Of a DNA stretch of 43,373 nt, positions 18,586-28,134 are shown piece by piece. Location: contig CABYBQ010000009.1 in NCBI GenBank assembly GCA_902517275.1, positions 1 through 43,373 on the forward strand. Reading direction: 5' to 3'. The notes under the pieces are model-generated. The model saw only the letters and a program-made list of their open reading frames with translations, did not search any database and was not told where the DNA came from. Every line of letters starts with the position of its first letter. Positions within the stretch are counted from its first letter, which is position 1. A program made the translations under genes and the position numbers. The DNA comes from an uncultured SAR116 cluster alpha proteobacterium. GTDB taxonomy: Bacteria > Pseudomonadota > Alphaproteobacteria > Puniceispirillales > Marisalimonadaceae.

Positions 18586-19916
18586 TGCTTGATCATGAAC
18601 GAATTTTTTCTATTTTAGAATTATTAAATTTACTTAACCAAAGCAACAAAATTGCTCGTAAGTTATTACAAAGTTATTTTAGATCAAAAAAATATATAGG
18701 ATCTAAAGACAGAAAGTTCATTTCTAACAGTTTTTGGAATATTTTAAGGCATCGGTATAAGATCCGTTGGCATCTTAATTATTTAAATCTTGAAGTAACT
18801 TTTGAAAAAGAGATGATGTTAGAATTGTTTTTTTTAAATAAAAATTATTGCAATAATACGTCTAAAATTAGACAGTTATTCATTTTAAAATACAAGGAAA
18901 TAAAAATATTTCATGATGTTGATTTGGATTTTTTAAAACATTTAAATTGTAAAGAATTTTATAATAAAGAAATGCCAGAACATATTTTTTATGAATTGCC
19001 AAAATATTTACTCAAGAGCCTCAAAAATAGTTTCAAAAATGAATGGAGAGACGTTGCATTATCTCTAAATGAAGAAGGTTTTTTTGATATTAGAGTAAAC
19101 ATGCTTCAAGGAAAATCCCGCGATGAAATATTTCATTTATTAAAGGATATTAAAGTACCTCTTCAACTAACTAAATACTCACCATTAGGTATAAGGCTCT
19201 CGAAAAGGTTTCCAATAGAAGGCCATAAACTTTTTAAAAAAGGGTTTTTAGAAATACAAGGAGAGGCTTCACAATTAGTTTCTATATTACTTGATGTAAA
19301 ATCTGGAATGCAAATTGCAGATATTTGTTCTGGTGCATGCGGGAAATCTCTTATTTTAGCAGATATTATGAAAAATAAGGGAAGAATATTATCGTTAGAT
19401 ACTAATAAAAAAAGGTTGTCAAAAGCAGGTTTAAGACTAAAAAGAGCAGGTGTTCATAATGTTGAGAGACGCCTGGTAAAATCAAATTGGAATGTAAAAG
19501 GATTAGAAAAGAAATTTGATTTGGTATTAATTGATGCACCATGTTCAGGAATTGGGAAATGGTCAAGAAGTCCTGATTCAAAATTTAGCTTTAGTCCAAA
19601 AAAACTTCAAGAATTAGTAAATATACAAGCAGAACTTCTTTTAAAAGGATCTTTGATGGTTGCACCTGGTGGTAAACTAGCATATGTAGTTTGTTCTTTT
19701 TTGCCAGAAGAGGGAATAGATCAAATAAACAAATTTAAGAAAGAAATCAAACCTGATTTTTCTGAAGTAAGTTTGAGTAATATGTGGCAAGACACAATTT
19801 TTTTACAAAATAACATTGAATATCCTTTTCAGAAAGTAAATAAAAGCATAACAATAAATCCGGCAGTTCATAAGATGGATGGCTTCTTTATTTCAATCTT
19901 CCAAAGAAAGAGATAA
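18585..19916 (+). CDS. RsmB-like 16S rRNA m5C methyltransferase (NOL1/NOP2/Sun family)
   Basis: This 443-residue protein has a NusB-like helical N-terminal half and a SAM-dependent methyltransferase C-terminal half with ADICSGACGKSL (motif I), IDAPCSGIG (motif IV) and YVVCSF (motif VI). The two catalytic cysteines are Cys320 and Cys370, with the same 50-residue spacing as in E. coli RsmB (325/375). RsmB methylates C967 of 16S rRNA; paralogues exist, so the target is probable, not certain. The start ATG overlaps the guaB stop (TAATG), so the gene is translationally coupled inside a guaB-guaA transcript. Confidence 0.88.
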   Translation: MLDHERIFSILELLNLLNQSNKIARKLLQSYFRSKKYIGSKDRKFISNSFWNILRHRYKIRWHLNYLNLEVTFEKEMMLELFFLNKNYCNNTSKIRQLFILKYKEIKIFHDVDLDFLKHLNCKEFYNKEMPEHIFYELPKYLLKSLKNSFKNEWRDVALSLNEEGFFDIRVNMLQGKSRDEIFHLLKDIKVPLQLTKYSPLGIRLSKRFPIEGHKLFKKGFLEIQGEASQLVSILLDVKSGMQIADICSGACGKSLILADIMKNKGRILSLDTNKKRLSKAGLRLKRAGVHNVERRLVKSNWNVKGLEKKFDLVLIDAPCSGIGKWSRSPDSKFSFSPKKLQELVNIQAELLLKGSLMVAPGGKLAYVVCSFLPEEGIDQINKFKKEIKPDFSEVSLSNMWQDTIFLQNNIEYPFQKVNKSITINPAVHKMDGFFISIFQRKR

Positions 19917-19947
19917 TGTTTAATCATTTTTAATAGAGAGTAAGTTG

Positions 19948-21501
19948 ATGAAAGATAATCTAGTGTTAATTATTGATTTTGGAAGTCAGGTTACCCAACT
20001 CATTGCTAGACGCTTAAGAGAATTAAAAGTTTATTGTGAGATTCATCCCTTTAATAAAACTAATGATGAATTTATAAAAACTATTGCTCCAAAAGCCATT
20101 ATTTTATCAGGAGGTCCAGCAAGTGTATTAGATGACGATGCACCTGCACCACCGTCAACAATATTTGACATTGATGTTCCAGTTTTAGGTATTTGCTATG
20201 GTCAACAAATAATGATGAAATTATTAGGTGGTAGTGTCATTCATGGCTCAGGAACCTCGGAGTTTGGGAAATCGTTTGTCAAAAAGAAAAATAAAAGTAT
20301 TAGTTTATTAAAAGATCTTTTTAAAAATAATAAAGAGCAAGTATGGATGTCTCATGGTGACCATGTTTCAAGTATTCCCTCAAATTTTGAAGTTTATGGT
20401 GAGTCAGAAAATGCTCCATTTGCCATTATTGGTGATATAAAAAAGCACTTGTATGCAGTACAATTTCATCCAGAAGTAGTCCATACTTTAAATGGAAAAA
20501 CTTTGTTAAAAAATTTTCTTCAGTTAGCTAATGTGTCATTTGATTGGAATATGAAAGCTTATCTTGAACAAACTGTTCAGATGATAAAAGAGAAAGTTGG
20601 TAATAAAAAAGTAATTTGTGCATTATCTGGGGGGGTAGATAGTTCCGTAACTGCAATACTTATTCATAAAGCTATTGGAAATCACTTAACATGTATTTAT
20701 GTAAATAATGGTTTAATGAGAAAAAATGAAAGTGAAGAAGTTATTAAGTTATATACTGACCATTTTAAACTTCACTTAATAGAGGCTAAAGAACAACAAC
20801 TTTTTCTGTCAAATTTATTAGCTGTAACTGATCCCGAAGAAAAAAGAAAAATAATCGGAAAATTATTTATTGATGTTTTTCAGAAATATGCCTTAGAAAT
20901 TGGAGAAGTTGATTTTCTTGCGCAAGGTACATTGTATCCTGATGTAATTGAAAGTGTAAGTTTTTCGGGAGCGCCTTCGGTTACTATAAAGTCTCATCAT
21001 AATGTTGGTGGATTGCCAAAAAAAATGAATTTAGATTTAATAGAGCCATTGAAAGAATTATTTAAAGATGAAGTAAGGAACCTTGGAAAAGAACTTGGTA
21101 TACCTAATAAATTTTTAGAACGACACCCATTTCCGGGACCTGGTTTGGCCATAAGATGTCCTGGTGAAATTACAGATGAGAAATTAAATATTTTAAGAAA
21201 TGCAGATGAGATCTATATTGACCAAATAAAAAAATACGGACTTTATAATGAAATTTGGCAAGCTTTTACAGTAATTTTACCTGTTAAAACAGTTGGAGTA
21301 ATGGGAGATGCTCGGACCTATGACTACGTATGTGCATTAAGAGCCGTAACTTCAATTGATGGTATGACTGCTGATTATTATCCATTTGATCATAAATTTC
21401 TAAGTGAAACAGCTACTAAAATTATAAACAATGTAGCTGGAATAAATCGAGTAACGTATGATATTACTTCTAAACCACCTGGTACGATTGAGTGGGAATA
21501 A
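19948..21501 (+). CDS. guaA: GMP synthase (glutamine-hydrolysing)
   Basis: This protein of about 517 residues aminates XMP to GMP using glutamine and ATP. The amidotransferase domain has the nucleophile Cys83 in GICYGQQ and the FHPEV histidine. The ATP pyrophosphatase domain has the P-loop SGGVDSSV, and the dimerisation domain contains [12 protein letters not shown] and ends in the usual [10 protein letters not shown] use the ATG at 19948 rather than the TTG directly before it. It completes the guaB-rsmB-guaA group. Confidence 0.96.
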   Translation: MKDNLVLIIDFGSQVTQLIARRLRELKVYCEIHPFNKTNDEFIKTIAPKAIILSGGPASVLDDDAPAPPSTIFDIDVPVLGICYGQQIMMKLLGGSVIHGSGTSEFGKSFVKKKNKSISLLKDLFKNNKEQVWMSHGDHVSSIPSNFEVYGESENAPFAIIGDIKKHLYAVQFHPEVVHTLNGKTLLKNFLQLANVSFDWNMKAYLEQTVQMIKEKVGNKKVICALSGGVDSSVTAILIHKAIGNHLTCIYVNNGLMRKNESEEVIKLYTDHFKLHLIEAKEQQLFLSNLLAVTDPEEKRKIIGKLFIDVFQKYALEIGEVDFLAQGTLYPDVIESVSFSGAPSVTIKSHHNVGGLPKKMNLDLIEPLKELFKDEVRNLGKELGIPNKFLERHPFPGPGLAIRCPGEITDEKLNILRNADEIYIDQIKKYGLYNEIWQAFTVILPVKTVGVMGDARTYDYVCALRAVTSIDGMTADYYPFDHKFLSETATKIINNVAGINRVTYDITSKPPGTIEWE

Positions 21502-21623
21502 TCTTAAAAATTAAAAATCTTTGATACTTAACAGTTTTTGAACTTAAAATTTAAAGGATTTGTCCCCCCTAAAACTTACAAGAAATGATTTGAACTTCCC
21601 TTATTCATTATTAGAGTGAGTTT

Positions 21624-22415
21624 ATGAAAAAACTTTTAATAATATTATTTACATTTTTCTTTTCTACAAACTCTTCTGTTGGATATTCGAAAGGAGAAAA
21701 ATATATGGATAGCGACTGGAATATAACATTTTATAATCATTGTGGTTTTCCATCCTTAGAAGAGAAAAAACAAAATGTAAAATGGGTAGAAAAAGATGAA
21801 AATAAATTTCTCAGATTTTCATTGTATAACGGACAAGTAGGCAAATGTTCTAACGATCATAAAAACAGAAAAAAAGGAGAACCTTACACAGAAAGAGCAG
21901 ATATAAAACAATGGCGTAAATTAGAAAAAGGTTTACAATACGAAATTAGTTTTAGATTTAGAATTGTTGAAGGTTTTAAGTCTAAAAAAGAAAAGTTTTT
22001 TAAGATAGGTAGTAAAGGTAGTAAAAGTTCTAATAAATGTTCAAAAACTTCATTATTCCTACAATTTTCTGGAAGAAAGAACCCTAAGGGTTTAAGACTC
22101 CATTTACTTGATCTAACAAACAATAAAGAAACTTTTAAGAAATATAAACTTGAATATAATCATTCAAAGATACAAGTCCATAAATTATATAATAAGTGGA
22201 CTAATCTTAAATTGTTAATAAATTTAAAAGAAAAAGATGCCGAAGTAGACTTATTTTTCAATGAAGAAAAAATTGTCAACAGTTTTAAATTTGATGTGCC
22301 ATGTGATGAAGTCAAAATCTCTATTGGATTAGAAAGGCATGGAAATTCAAAAAAGAAACATGCATTATCTGTCATTGATTATGATAAATTTATCGTTAAT
22401 AAAACAAATTTATAA
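21624..22415 (+). CDS. Secreted polysaccharide-lyase-like protein (heparin lyase I type)
   Basis: This 263-residue protein has a clear signal peptide (residues 1 to about 22: lysines, then a hydrophobic core). The mature part is a beta-rich domain with PYTERADIKQW, which recalls the ERxE/ERAEI motif of jelly-roll lyases such as heparin lyase I and glucuronan lyase, and a regular strand pattern ending in IGLERHG. It has four cysteines in the mature part, which could pair in the periplasm. A role in cutting acidic polysaccharide (own envelope or algal) is possible, but fold and activity are inferred. It stands alone after guaA behind a 122-base gap. Confidence 0.55.
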   Translation: MKKLLIILFTFFFSTNSSVGYSKGEKYMDSDWNITFYNHCGFPSLEEKKQNVKWVEKDENKFLRFSLYNGQVGKCSNDHKNRKKGEPYTERADIKQWRKLEKGLQYEISFRFRIVEGFKSKKEKFFKIGSKGSKSSNKCSKTSLFLQFSGRKNPKGLRLHLLDLTNNKETFKKYKLEYNHSKIQVHKLYNKWTNLKLLINLKEKDAEVDLFFNEEKIVNSFKFDVPCDEVKISIGLERHGNSKKKHALSVIDYDKFIVNKTNL

Positions 22416-22473
22416 AAGACGTCAAAAACTTATATTTTAAAAAATAGACATTAAAATGATTGGAATTTTTTAA

Positions 22474-23013
22474 ATGCGATTTTGGAATTATAAATCCGAA
22501 GAATTTTATAATTTATATACAAAAATATTTGATAGTAATTTTCCATTGGAAAAAAAGAAAGTAATGCTTAAATCTCTTTTTTCTGGTGAATATTGTTTAA
22601 TGCGTATTACTGGTATTTCGAAGTTATGTTATGAAGAATACAAAAAAAACAACTTTAAAAAAGTAACTAAATTTAAAAGAGTTAATAAAAGATTTGTCAG
22701 ACATCAATTTATAACATTCAGTGAAACTTTAATTGAAATTCTTAATAAGAAGATTCCTATGAAAGATTTTTGGAAAAATATAGATGAAAATGAAAAAACA
22801 CACCTCATTACTAGAAGTGAAAGAGATAAAAAGGAATATTTATATATAAATATTCCTATCGAGGGAGGATATTTTTTAAATAAAACTGTTGGTTTTGAAT
22901 ATGGAAAGAAAGAAGAGTTATATTTAAGATATATAAGTCAATCTAGAATTAGATGGAAAAAAAAGAAACTTTTATCTGAGAAAAAAGAAATTGAAACTGA
23001 AGATGATAATTAA
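22474..23013 (+). CDS. Hypothetical basic protein
   Basis: I do not recognise this 179-residue protein. It is strongly basic, lysine-rich, has no signal peptide or membrane helix, and seems to mix helices (first 100 residues) and strands (about 115-155). It ends in a charged tail. It is likely cytoplasmic and, from its charge, could bind nucleic acid, but no motif supports that. A stand-alone gene between the lyase-like gene and the alkyltransferase. Confidence 0.55.
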   Translation: MRFWNYKSEEFYNLYTKIFDSNFPLEKKKVMLKSLFSGEYCLMRITGISKLCYEEYKKNNFKKVTKFKRVNKRFVRHQFITFSETLIEILNKKIPMKDFWKNIDENEKTHLITRSERDKKEYLYINIPIEGGYFLNKTVGFEYGKKEELYLRYISQSRIRWKKKKLLSEKKEIETEDDN

Positions 23014-23074
23014 TAATATTCAGACATAGTAAAAAATTAATCATTTTATGCTAATTCATAAAGGGTAATTAACT

Positions 23075-23371
23075 TTGAAACTTGAAGGTACAGAATTTCA
23101 AATTAAGGTTTGGAAAGAAATTTTAAAAATCCCAAAGGGATTTACTAAAACCTACAAAGAGATTGCTTGTGATTTGAATAAACCTAATTGTGCAAGAGCT
23201 GTAGCTAATGCTTGTGGTAAAAATCCTTATATTCCAATAATTCCATGTCATAGAGTTATTCGATCAGACGGTTGTTTGGGAGGTTATAGTGGAAAAGGTG
23301 GAATTGAAATGAAAAAAAAAATGTTAATAAGTGAGGGATTTTTCAATTTCAAATGTAATAATATTAAATGA
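23075..23371 (+). CDS. O6-alkylguanine-DNA alkyltransferase, short form
   Basis: This 98-residue protein is only the C-terminal DNA-binding and active-site domain of the MGMT/Ogt family. The acceptor cysteine Cys58 is present in IPCHRVI, the arginine finger lies in ARAVANAC, and the C-terminal GGYSGKGGIEMKK block is normal. Because the cysteine is kept, it should be a repair protein rather than an alkyltransferase-like (ATL) protein, which has tryptophan there. It removes alkyl groups from O6 of guanine by irreversible transfer to itself. The start is TTG with AAGGG about 9 bases upstream. The N-terminal domain of longer homologues is lacking. Confidence 0.88.
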   Translation: MKLEGTEFQIKVWKEILKIPKGFTKTYKEIACDLNKPNCARAVANACGKNPYIPIIPCHRVIRSDGCLGGYSGKGGIEMKKKMLISEGFFNFKCNNIK

Positions 23372-23428
23372 ATTACATATTTAGTCGTAAGCTTTTGCAA
23401 TTAATATATTAAAAGTTGGTTTGAAAAA

Positions 23429-23974
23429 ATGAATGAAAGTTTAGATTTAAGAAATAGAATATTGAAGATGAGAGAAAGTAACAATGTTGTCTTGGATCAA
23501 GCTAAATCAGAAATTAAAACAACCGACAATTCCAATGAAATTCTTCCTCAAAAGACCCAAAACGATATCAGTGATAGAGAAGTTAATTTTGAAACAAAAT
23601 TAAAAAAAGAAAATTCTCTTTCAGAGAATAAAAAAATAGAAAATTCAAATATTAAAAATGTTCGAAATCCAATTAAACGGGCATCGGACAATTTACCTTA
23701 TGACAACGAAGCTCAATTTCGTATGATTGCAAAAAAATTTAACGAGGCGGTTGAGGTAATACTAGAGCTTTCTGATAAAGTAAAAAATCTTGAAGAAGCT
23801 ATTAACAGTTTGTCAGTTAAGTCTAGTAAAAATAAAAAAAAATACTCTTTTTTTAATTTAAAAACTTATGTTTTTATTACTATAACAACTTTAATTATAT
23901 TAGTTTTGTTTACCTTCCCAATTAATCTAACTTTGATCAAATTAATTATAACAGATGTAATTTCATCTATATAA
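23429..23974 (+). CDS. Tail-anchored protein with coiled coil and DLRxRI motif
   Basis: This 181-residue protein of unknown function has a short N-terminal motif LDLRNRILKMR (residues 5-15), then about 70 residues of Asn/Lys/Glu/Ser-rich, probably disordered sequence. A helix with coiled-coil character (about 97-130) follows, and then one C-terminal membrane segment (about 145-167). It is probably cytoplasmic and anchored by its tail in the inner membrane. The N-terminal motif is shared with the 124-residue protein encoded at 35211-35585, which has the same overall plan. Confidence 0.6.
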   Translation: MNESLDLRNRILKMRESNNVVLDQAKSEIKTTDNSNEILPQKTQNDISDREVNFETKLKKENSLSENKKIENSNIKNVRNPIKRASDNLPYDNEAQFRMIAKKFNEAVEVILELSDKVKNLEEAINSLSVKSSKNKKKYSFFNLKTYVFITITTLIILVLFTFPINLTLIKLIITDVISSI

Positions 23975-23980
23975 AAATAC

Positions 23981-24190
23981 TTATTCTAAATCTATATCAA
24001 GGATTGTCATATTAAAATGATAGCAAGTTTCACCGTCTTCATTATCCTCAAAAACTACTCCAAGAAATTCACCATTATGAGTAATGTCAGCTGAATCTAT
24101 TTTGTTTTCTCTGCCCTCAACTTTTATATGCTTTGATCCTAATGATTTTCTTAAATAATTTTGAATTTTACTAATTGTATTTCTGTCCAT
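23981..24190 (-). CDS. DUF3126 family protein
   Basis: This 69-residue protein matches the small alphaproteobacterial DUF3126 family: a basic N-terminal helix, KIDSADITHNGEFLGVVFEDNEDGE, and the conserved end NMTILDIDLE. No function has been established. It is a compact alpha/beta protein without signal peptide, ending 6 bases from the convergent tail-anchored gene. Confidence 0.85.
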   Translation of the reverse strand: MDRNTISKIQNYLRKSLGSKHIKVEGRENKIDSADITHNGEFLGVVFEDNEDGETCYHFNMTILDIDLE

Positions 24191-24258
24191 TCTAATTCCT
24201 CAACTTAATAATGAAATTGACTAATAACTTAACTGTATGACTGAAAATATATATTACA

Positions 24259-24657
24259 TCATAAATATTTCCTTATACTTAATTTTTTTTCAAATTTTGA
24301 TAAGATAGTAGATATTTCAGTACTTTTGATAATAATTTCAGAATCCTTTGTAATAAAAAAATCAGGCATATTTCGAAAGCCTTTAAAGCTTTTTTTAATT
24401 ATTTGATACATAGGTTTATCGTATGAATGTTTATATATTGAAAAAATGGCTATGTTTGCCTTACTGTCTAAAGCATAGTCTTTCCAAAATCCTTTAGAAA
24501 CCTGTTTGCTATACAAACTTAAGATAGAAGTTAGTTCGTACTTTGAAAAAAAAATGAAATTTTTATTATTTTTATTAATAAAGCTAGCAGTATTACTTAA
24601 GTTTAATTTTTTAACTTTGTTAAAGTTTTTTTTTTCGTTAAGCTTGATAATATTCAT
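24259..24657 (-). CDS. DUF2794 family protein
   Basis: This 132-residue protein matches the alphaproteobacterial DUF2794 family: FFSKYELTSILSLYSKQVSKGFWKDYALD, then IAIFSIYKHSYDKPMYQIIK, and the C-terminal IIKSTEISTILSKFEKK. Function is unknown. AGGAAATAAGT precedes the ATG. It is divergent from the yfgM-like gene across a 138-base AT-rich region and lies on the same strand as the DUF3126 gene 68 bases downstream. Confidence 0.82.
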   Translation of the reverse strand: MNIIKLNEKKNFNKVKKLNLSNTASFINKNNKNFIFFSKYELTSILSLYSKQVSKGFWKDYALDSKANIAIFSIYKHSYDKPMYQIIKKSFKGFRNMPDFFITKDSEIIIKSTEISTILSKFEKKLSIRKYL

Positions 24658-24795
24658 ACTTATTTCCTATTTAATAATATTCTATAATTGAAATCATATA
24701 ATTGTCTAATTATAATGATATTCATTTGATATTTTTTTGATATAAGTTTAATAGTATTAAATTTTATAATAATTTACTCATTTGCGGATTTATAT

Positions 24796-25446
24796 ATGGC
24801 AGATATTTTCGACGAGGTTTCTGAAGAACTTAAACAAGACCGATTAGTCCAAATTTGGAAAAAATATTCAAAATATATAATTTCATTTTTATTAATTGTG
24901 GTCGTTTTAATCATTTCTTTTCAACTCTTCTTAAACTGGAGTGAAAAAAAACTAGAGGTAAGTTCACAACAATTTTTTAATGCACTAGAAAAATTAGAAG
25001 AAAAAAAATATGAAGAAAGTTTTAAGATATTTTTGAAAAGTTCTACGGAAGAAAATGAAGGTTACAGAGTTTTGTCTCTTTTTGGTCTTGCAGAAACTAA
25101 TTACAAAAAAGGTAATATTGAAGAAATGTCGTTAAATTATAAAAATATATATGAAGATTCTAACATAGAAATATATTATAGAGATTTGTCTCGAATATTA
25201 AGTGTAATGAAAGACAATATTAGTACGTTTGATAAGCAAATAAATATCTTAAAACCAATATTAAATAGCCCTAGTAAATTACAATTGTTGGCAGCTGAAT
25301 TAGAAATTATGTTGTATATAAGATCTGGAAATGTGAATGATGCTTCTACTAAAATTAAAAACTTTCTTAAAAGAACAGATATTAGTTTAGAACAAAAAAG
25401 TAGGCTAGAACTTTTAAATAAAATTTATACCTCTAATGCAAAATAA
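24796..25446 (+). CDS. YfgM-like tetratricopeptide membrane protein
   Basis: This 216-residue protein has a cytoplasmic N-terminal stretch, one membrane helix (about residues 28-49) and a helical periplasmic part with tetratricopeptide-like repeats (FFNALEKLEEKKYEESFKIF, FGLAETNYKKGNIEEM). It matches the YfgM/TPR_21 type found upstream of bamB and der in many proteobacteria. In E. coli YfgM is an ancillary subunit of the SecYEG translocon linked to periplasmic chaperones. It overlaps bamB by 11 bases. Confidence 0.83.
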   Translation: MADIFDEVSEELKQDRLVQIWKKYSKYIISFLLIVVVLIISFQLFLNWSEKKLEVSSQQFFNALEKLEEKKYEESFKIFLKSSTEENEGYRVLSLFGLAETNYKKGNIEEMSLNYKNIYEDSNIEIYYRDLSRILSVMKDNISTFDKQINILKPILNSPSKLQLLAAELEIMLYIRSGNVNDASTKIKNFLKRTDISLEQKSRLELLNKIYTSNAK

Positions 25447-26743
25447 AAATTTATTAATTATAACATTTGCACTTTTTTTAGGGTGCTCCTCTGACAAAGA
25501 TACTAAATTACAAAATGCTGTAAATATATTTAATAATGACAATGAACTGTTATCTATTATTAACCAAAAACAGGACGCTAAACTTGATGTTGTAAGAGAT
25601 ATTAAAAATATATCTAATGCAAAATCCTATAATTTAACAAACTCTTTTATAAAATTTCCTTTAAGTAAAAGTTGGCAAGTTAACACTAATCAAATGATAG
25701 ACGATAAAAACCCTTACTTACCGGATCCAATATATTTGGCACAAAACTTATTTTTGTTAAATAATTATGGTGTTTTATATAAAATTGAAGCCAATAATGG
25801 TAAGGTTATTTTGAATAAATCAATTTTTAAAAATTTAGAAAATACAATCATAGGAACCCCAGCTCTTTCTGGTAAATTATCAAATGACGGTAAAGTAACT
25901 ATATATGCCCACAATGGTTATGACGAAATCCGAGCTATTAATGGTGATAATGGAGAGCTTATATGGAAAAAAAAACATTATTTACCAATTAGGGGTGGAA
26001 TTACTTCCTATAAAAACTCAATATTAATTAGTGATTTTGACGGGAATATTTTATCAATCAATAATGAAAACGGAACAACTAATTGGAGTGTATTTTTAGG
26101 AAGTGATTACAACTCAGTTTATACAAGCGCCAGGCCTATTGTAGCTCAAAATAAAATTATAGTACCCGGAACGGGAGGAGCATTTTTTATTCTTTCAGGT
26201 GACAAAGGAAAAGTTTTGTGGAATGAAAATATTTCTTCAAACAAACAATTACCTAAAATTTTTCATTCCGGAGACATAATTGCTAATCCAATTTATCATG
26301 AAGGTGTAGTATATATAGTTTCACAGTCAGGTTTTACTGCAGCGTTTGACATAGATACATCGGAAGAGCTTTGGAACATACCTGTGGGAGGAATTGAAAC
26401 TCCTACACTTTCTGGTGAAACTATTTTTGTTAATGGAAATATGGGACTTTTAGCTGCTATAGATATTTCATCTGGTAAACTTAGATGGAAAAAAAAATAT
26501 CCTTCCTATATTAATGAAAACTCTTTATTTTCAGATAAAAAGATTGCTATATATAAAGGTCCAACATTAGCAGGCTCTAAAATTCTACTTTCTAATTTAG
26601 AAGGAAAAATTATCATTATAGATGCTAATAACGGAAATGAAATTAATACTCTAGATATTAATGAGTTGGCACTCGCGCCTATTCCAGTTGATAAAAAAAT
26701 CTTTTTCCTCACTAAAAAAGGAAAATTATTAGCTTACAAATAA
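25436..26743 (+). CDS. bamB: Outer-membrane assembly lipoprotein BamB
   Basis: This 435-residue lipoprotein has lipobox LFLGC with the acylated Cys17. The mature part is a beta propeller of PQQ-like repeats; recurring units such as GELIWKKKH, GTTNWSVFLG, GKVLWNENI, EELWNIPVGG and GKLRWKKKY each end a blade with a conserved tryptophan. In the BAM complex BamB supports insertion of outer-membrane beta barrels by BamA. Position between a yfgM-like gene and der is the conserved order in proteobacteria. The start ATG lies inside the upstream gene (11-base overlap). Confidence 0.93.
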   Translation: MQNKNLLIITFALFLGCSSDKDTKLQNAVNIFNNDNELLSIINQKQDAKLDVVRDIKNISNAKSYNLTNSFIKFPLSKSWQVNTNQMIDDKNPYLPDPIYLAQNLFLLNNYGVLYKIEANNGKVILNKSIFKNLENTIIGTPALSGKLSNDGKVTIYAHNGYDEIRAINGDNGELIWKKKHYLPIRGGITSYKNSILISDFDGNILSINNENGTTNWSVFLGSDYNSVYTSARPIVAQNKIIVPGTGGAFFILSGDKGKVLWNENISSNKQLPKIFHSGDIIANPIYHEGVVYIVSQSGFTAAFDIDTSEELWNIPVGGIETPTLSGETIFVNGNMGLLAAIDISSGKLRWKKKYPSYINENSLFSDKKIAIYKGPTLAGSKILLSNLEGKIIIIDANNGNEINTLDINELALAPIPVDKKIFFLTKKGKLLAYK

Positions 26744-26774
26744 TGCCAATCATGAAATCTTTAAGGTCATTAAA

Positions 26775-28127
26775 ATGTTGAAGATTGTACTAGTAGGAAG
26801 ACCTAATGTTGGCAAATCAACTTTGTTTAATCGTTTGGTGCGTTCAGATAAAGCTATAGTTAACAACCAACCTGGTGTGACAAGAGATAGAAAATACGGC
26901 CAAGGCAATTTAGTTGACCTAAATTTTACTTTAATTGACACAGCTGGGATAAATGATGCATTCAAAGAGAAAGTTGAAAATGAAAGTAAAGCTCAGACTT
27001 TAATAGCCCTTGAAGATTCTGACATTGTTATTTTTGTTATAGATGGTAGAGTTGGTGTTTTACCAGTTGAAAAAATGTATGCTAAAAGTTTAATAAAAAC
27101 AGACAAACCAACAATTATTTTAGTTAATAAAAGCGAAGGAACTAGGGGAGGGCTGGGTTTAAGTGAAAGTGTTTCACTTGGCTTTGAAGATGTTATTCCT
27201 TTTTCTGCAGAACATGGAGAGGGCTTATCTGATTTATATGATTGTCTAAAAGAAAAGATAGAATATCAAAATAGAAAAATTGATGAGAATAACGGCCTCA
27301 ATATTCATGAAAAAAAATCATCAATAAGACTCGGAATTATTGGCCGTCCAAATACAGGAAAATCTACATTAATAAATAAAGTCATAGGCCAAAAAAGATT
27401 AGTTACTGGTGTTGAGGCAGGAATTACTAGGGACTCTATTGAGGTTTTATGGAATTATAATAACGAATTAATATCCATTATTGATACTGCAGGATTAAGG
27501 AAGAAGGCAAAAGTTATAAACATATTAGAAAAAGATATGGTTAATGATACTTTAAGAACTATAAAATACAGTGATATTTGTATTTTGCTTATTGATGCTT
27601 CAAAAGGTATTGATAAACAAGATCTGACTATTGCGCGTATGATTATCGGAGAAGGGAGAGGTTTAATTATTGGAGCAAATATGTGGGATAAAGTATTAGA
27701 TAAAAAAATAATTAAAGATGAAATAATCAATAAGCTAAAAATTTCTTTATCTCAAATTAAAAAAATATCCATTATTTTTATATCTGGTCTGCAAAATCAA
27801 GGTATAGAAAAATTATTTGAAATGGTTTTAGATATTAAAAAAAGACTAAATATTAGAATTTCAACTGGAAAGCTAAATAGATGGTTAGCTCCTATTATTG
27901 AAAATAATCCCCCTCCTTTATTTAAGGGTAAAAAAAATAATATTAGATATATTACACAAGTTAATGTTAAACCTCCTACCTTTGCAGTATTTATGTCAAG
28001 TCCAGATAATCTTCAAAATAGTTACAAACGTTTTTTAGCCGCATCAATTATGGAGGACTTTAATTTATATGGATTGCCTGTAAGAATTATGTATAGAAAA
28101 GGAAATAATCCATATATAGAACAATAA
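26775..28127 (+). CDS. der: Ribosome-assembly GTPase Der (EngA)
   Basis: This 450-residue protein has two tandem GTPase domains and a C-terminal KH-like domain, the Der layout needed for 50S subunit assembly. P-loops are GRPNVGKST (8-16) and GRPNTGKST (190-198); the switch/G3 motifs are DTAG in both. The first G4 motif reads NKSE, as usual. The second reads NMWD (codons AAT ATG TGG GAT at about 27679-27690) where NKWD is expected, so the lysine that stacks on the guanine is missing. AAGG lies 9 bases before the ATG. It follows bamB after 31 bases. Confidence 0.96.
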   Translation: MLKIVLVGRPNVGKSTLFNRLVRSDKAIVNNQPGVTRDRKYGQGNLVDLNFTLIDTAGINDAFKEKVENESKAQTLIALEDSDIVIFVIDGRVGVLPVEKMYAKSLIKTDKPTIILVNKSEGTRGGLGLSESVSLGFEDVIPFSAEHGEGLSDLYDCLKEKIEYQNRKIDENNGLNIHEKKSSIRLGIIGRPNTGKSTLINKVIGQKRLVTGVEAGITRDSIEVLWNYNNELISIIDTAGLRKKAKVINILEKDMVNDTLRTIKYSDICILLIDASKGIDKQDLTIARMIIGEGRGLIIGANMWDKVLDKKIIKDEIINKLKISLSQIKKISIIFISGLQNQGIEKLFEMVLDIKKRLNIRISTGKLNRWLAPIIENNPPPLFKGKKNNIRYITQVNVKPPTFAVFMSSPDNLQNSYKRFLAASIMEDFNLYGLPVRIMYRKGNNPYIEQ

Positions 28128-28134
28128 CAAACTC

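Noticed and set aside
21560..21610. A run of six C in AT-rich sequence after guaA, as possible attachment site or RNA element.
   Set aside because: No tRNA, repeat, integrase or stable hairpin around it; a single homopolymer is not enough.
23381..23400. TTTTGCA before the 181-residue tail-anchored gene as possible sigma-54 -12 box.
   Set aside because: No GG at the required distance upstream (it reads TC).
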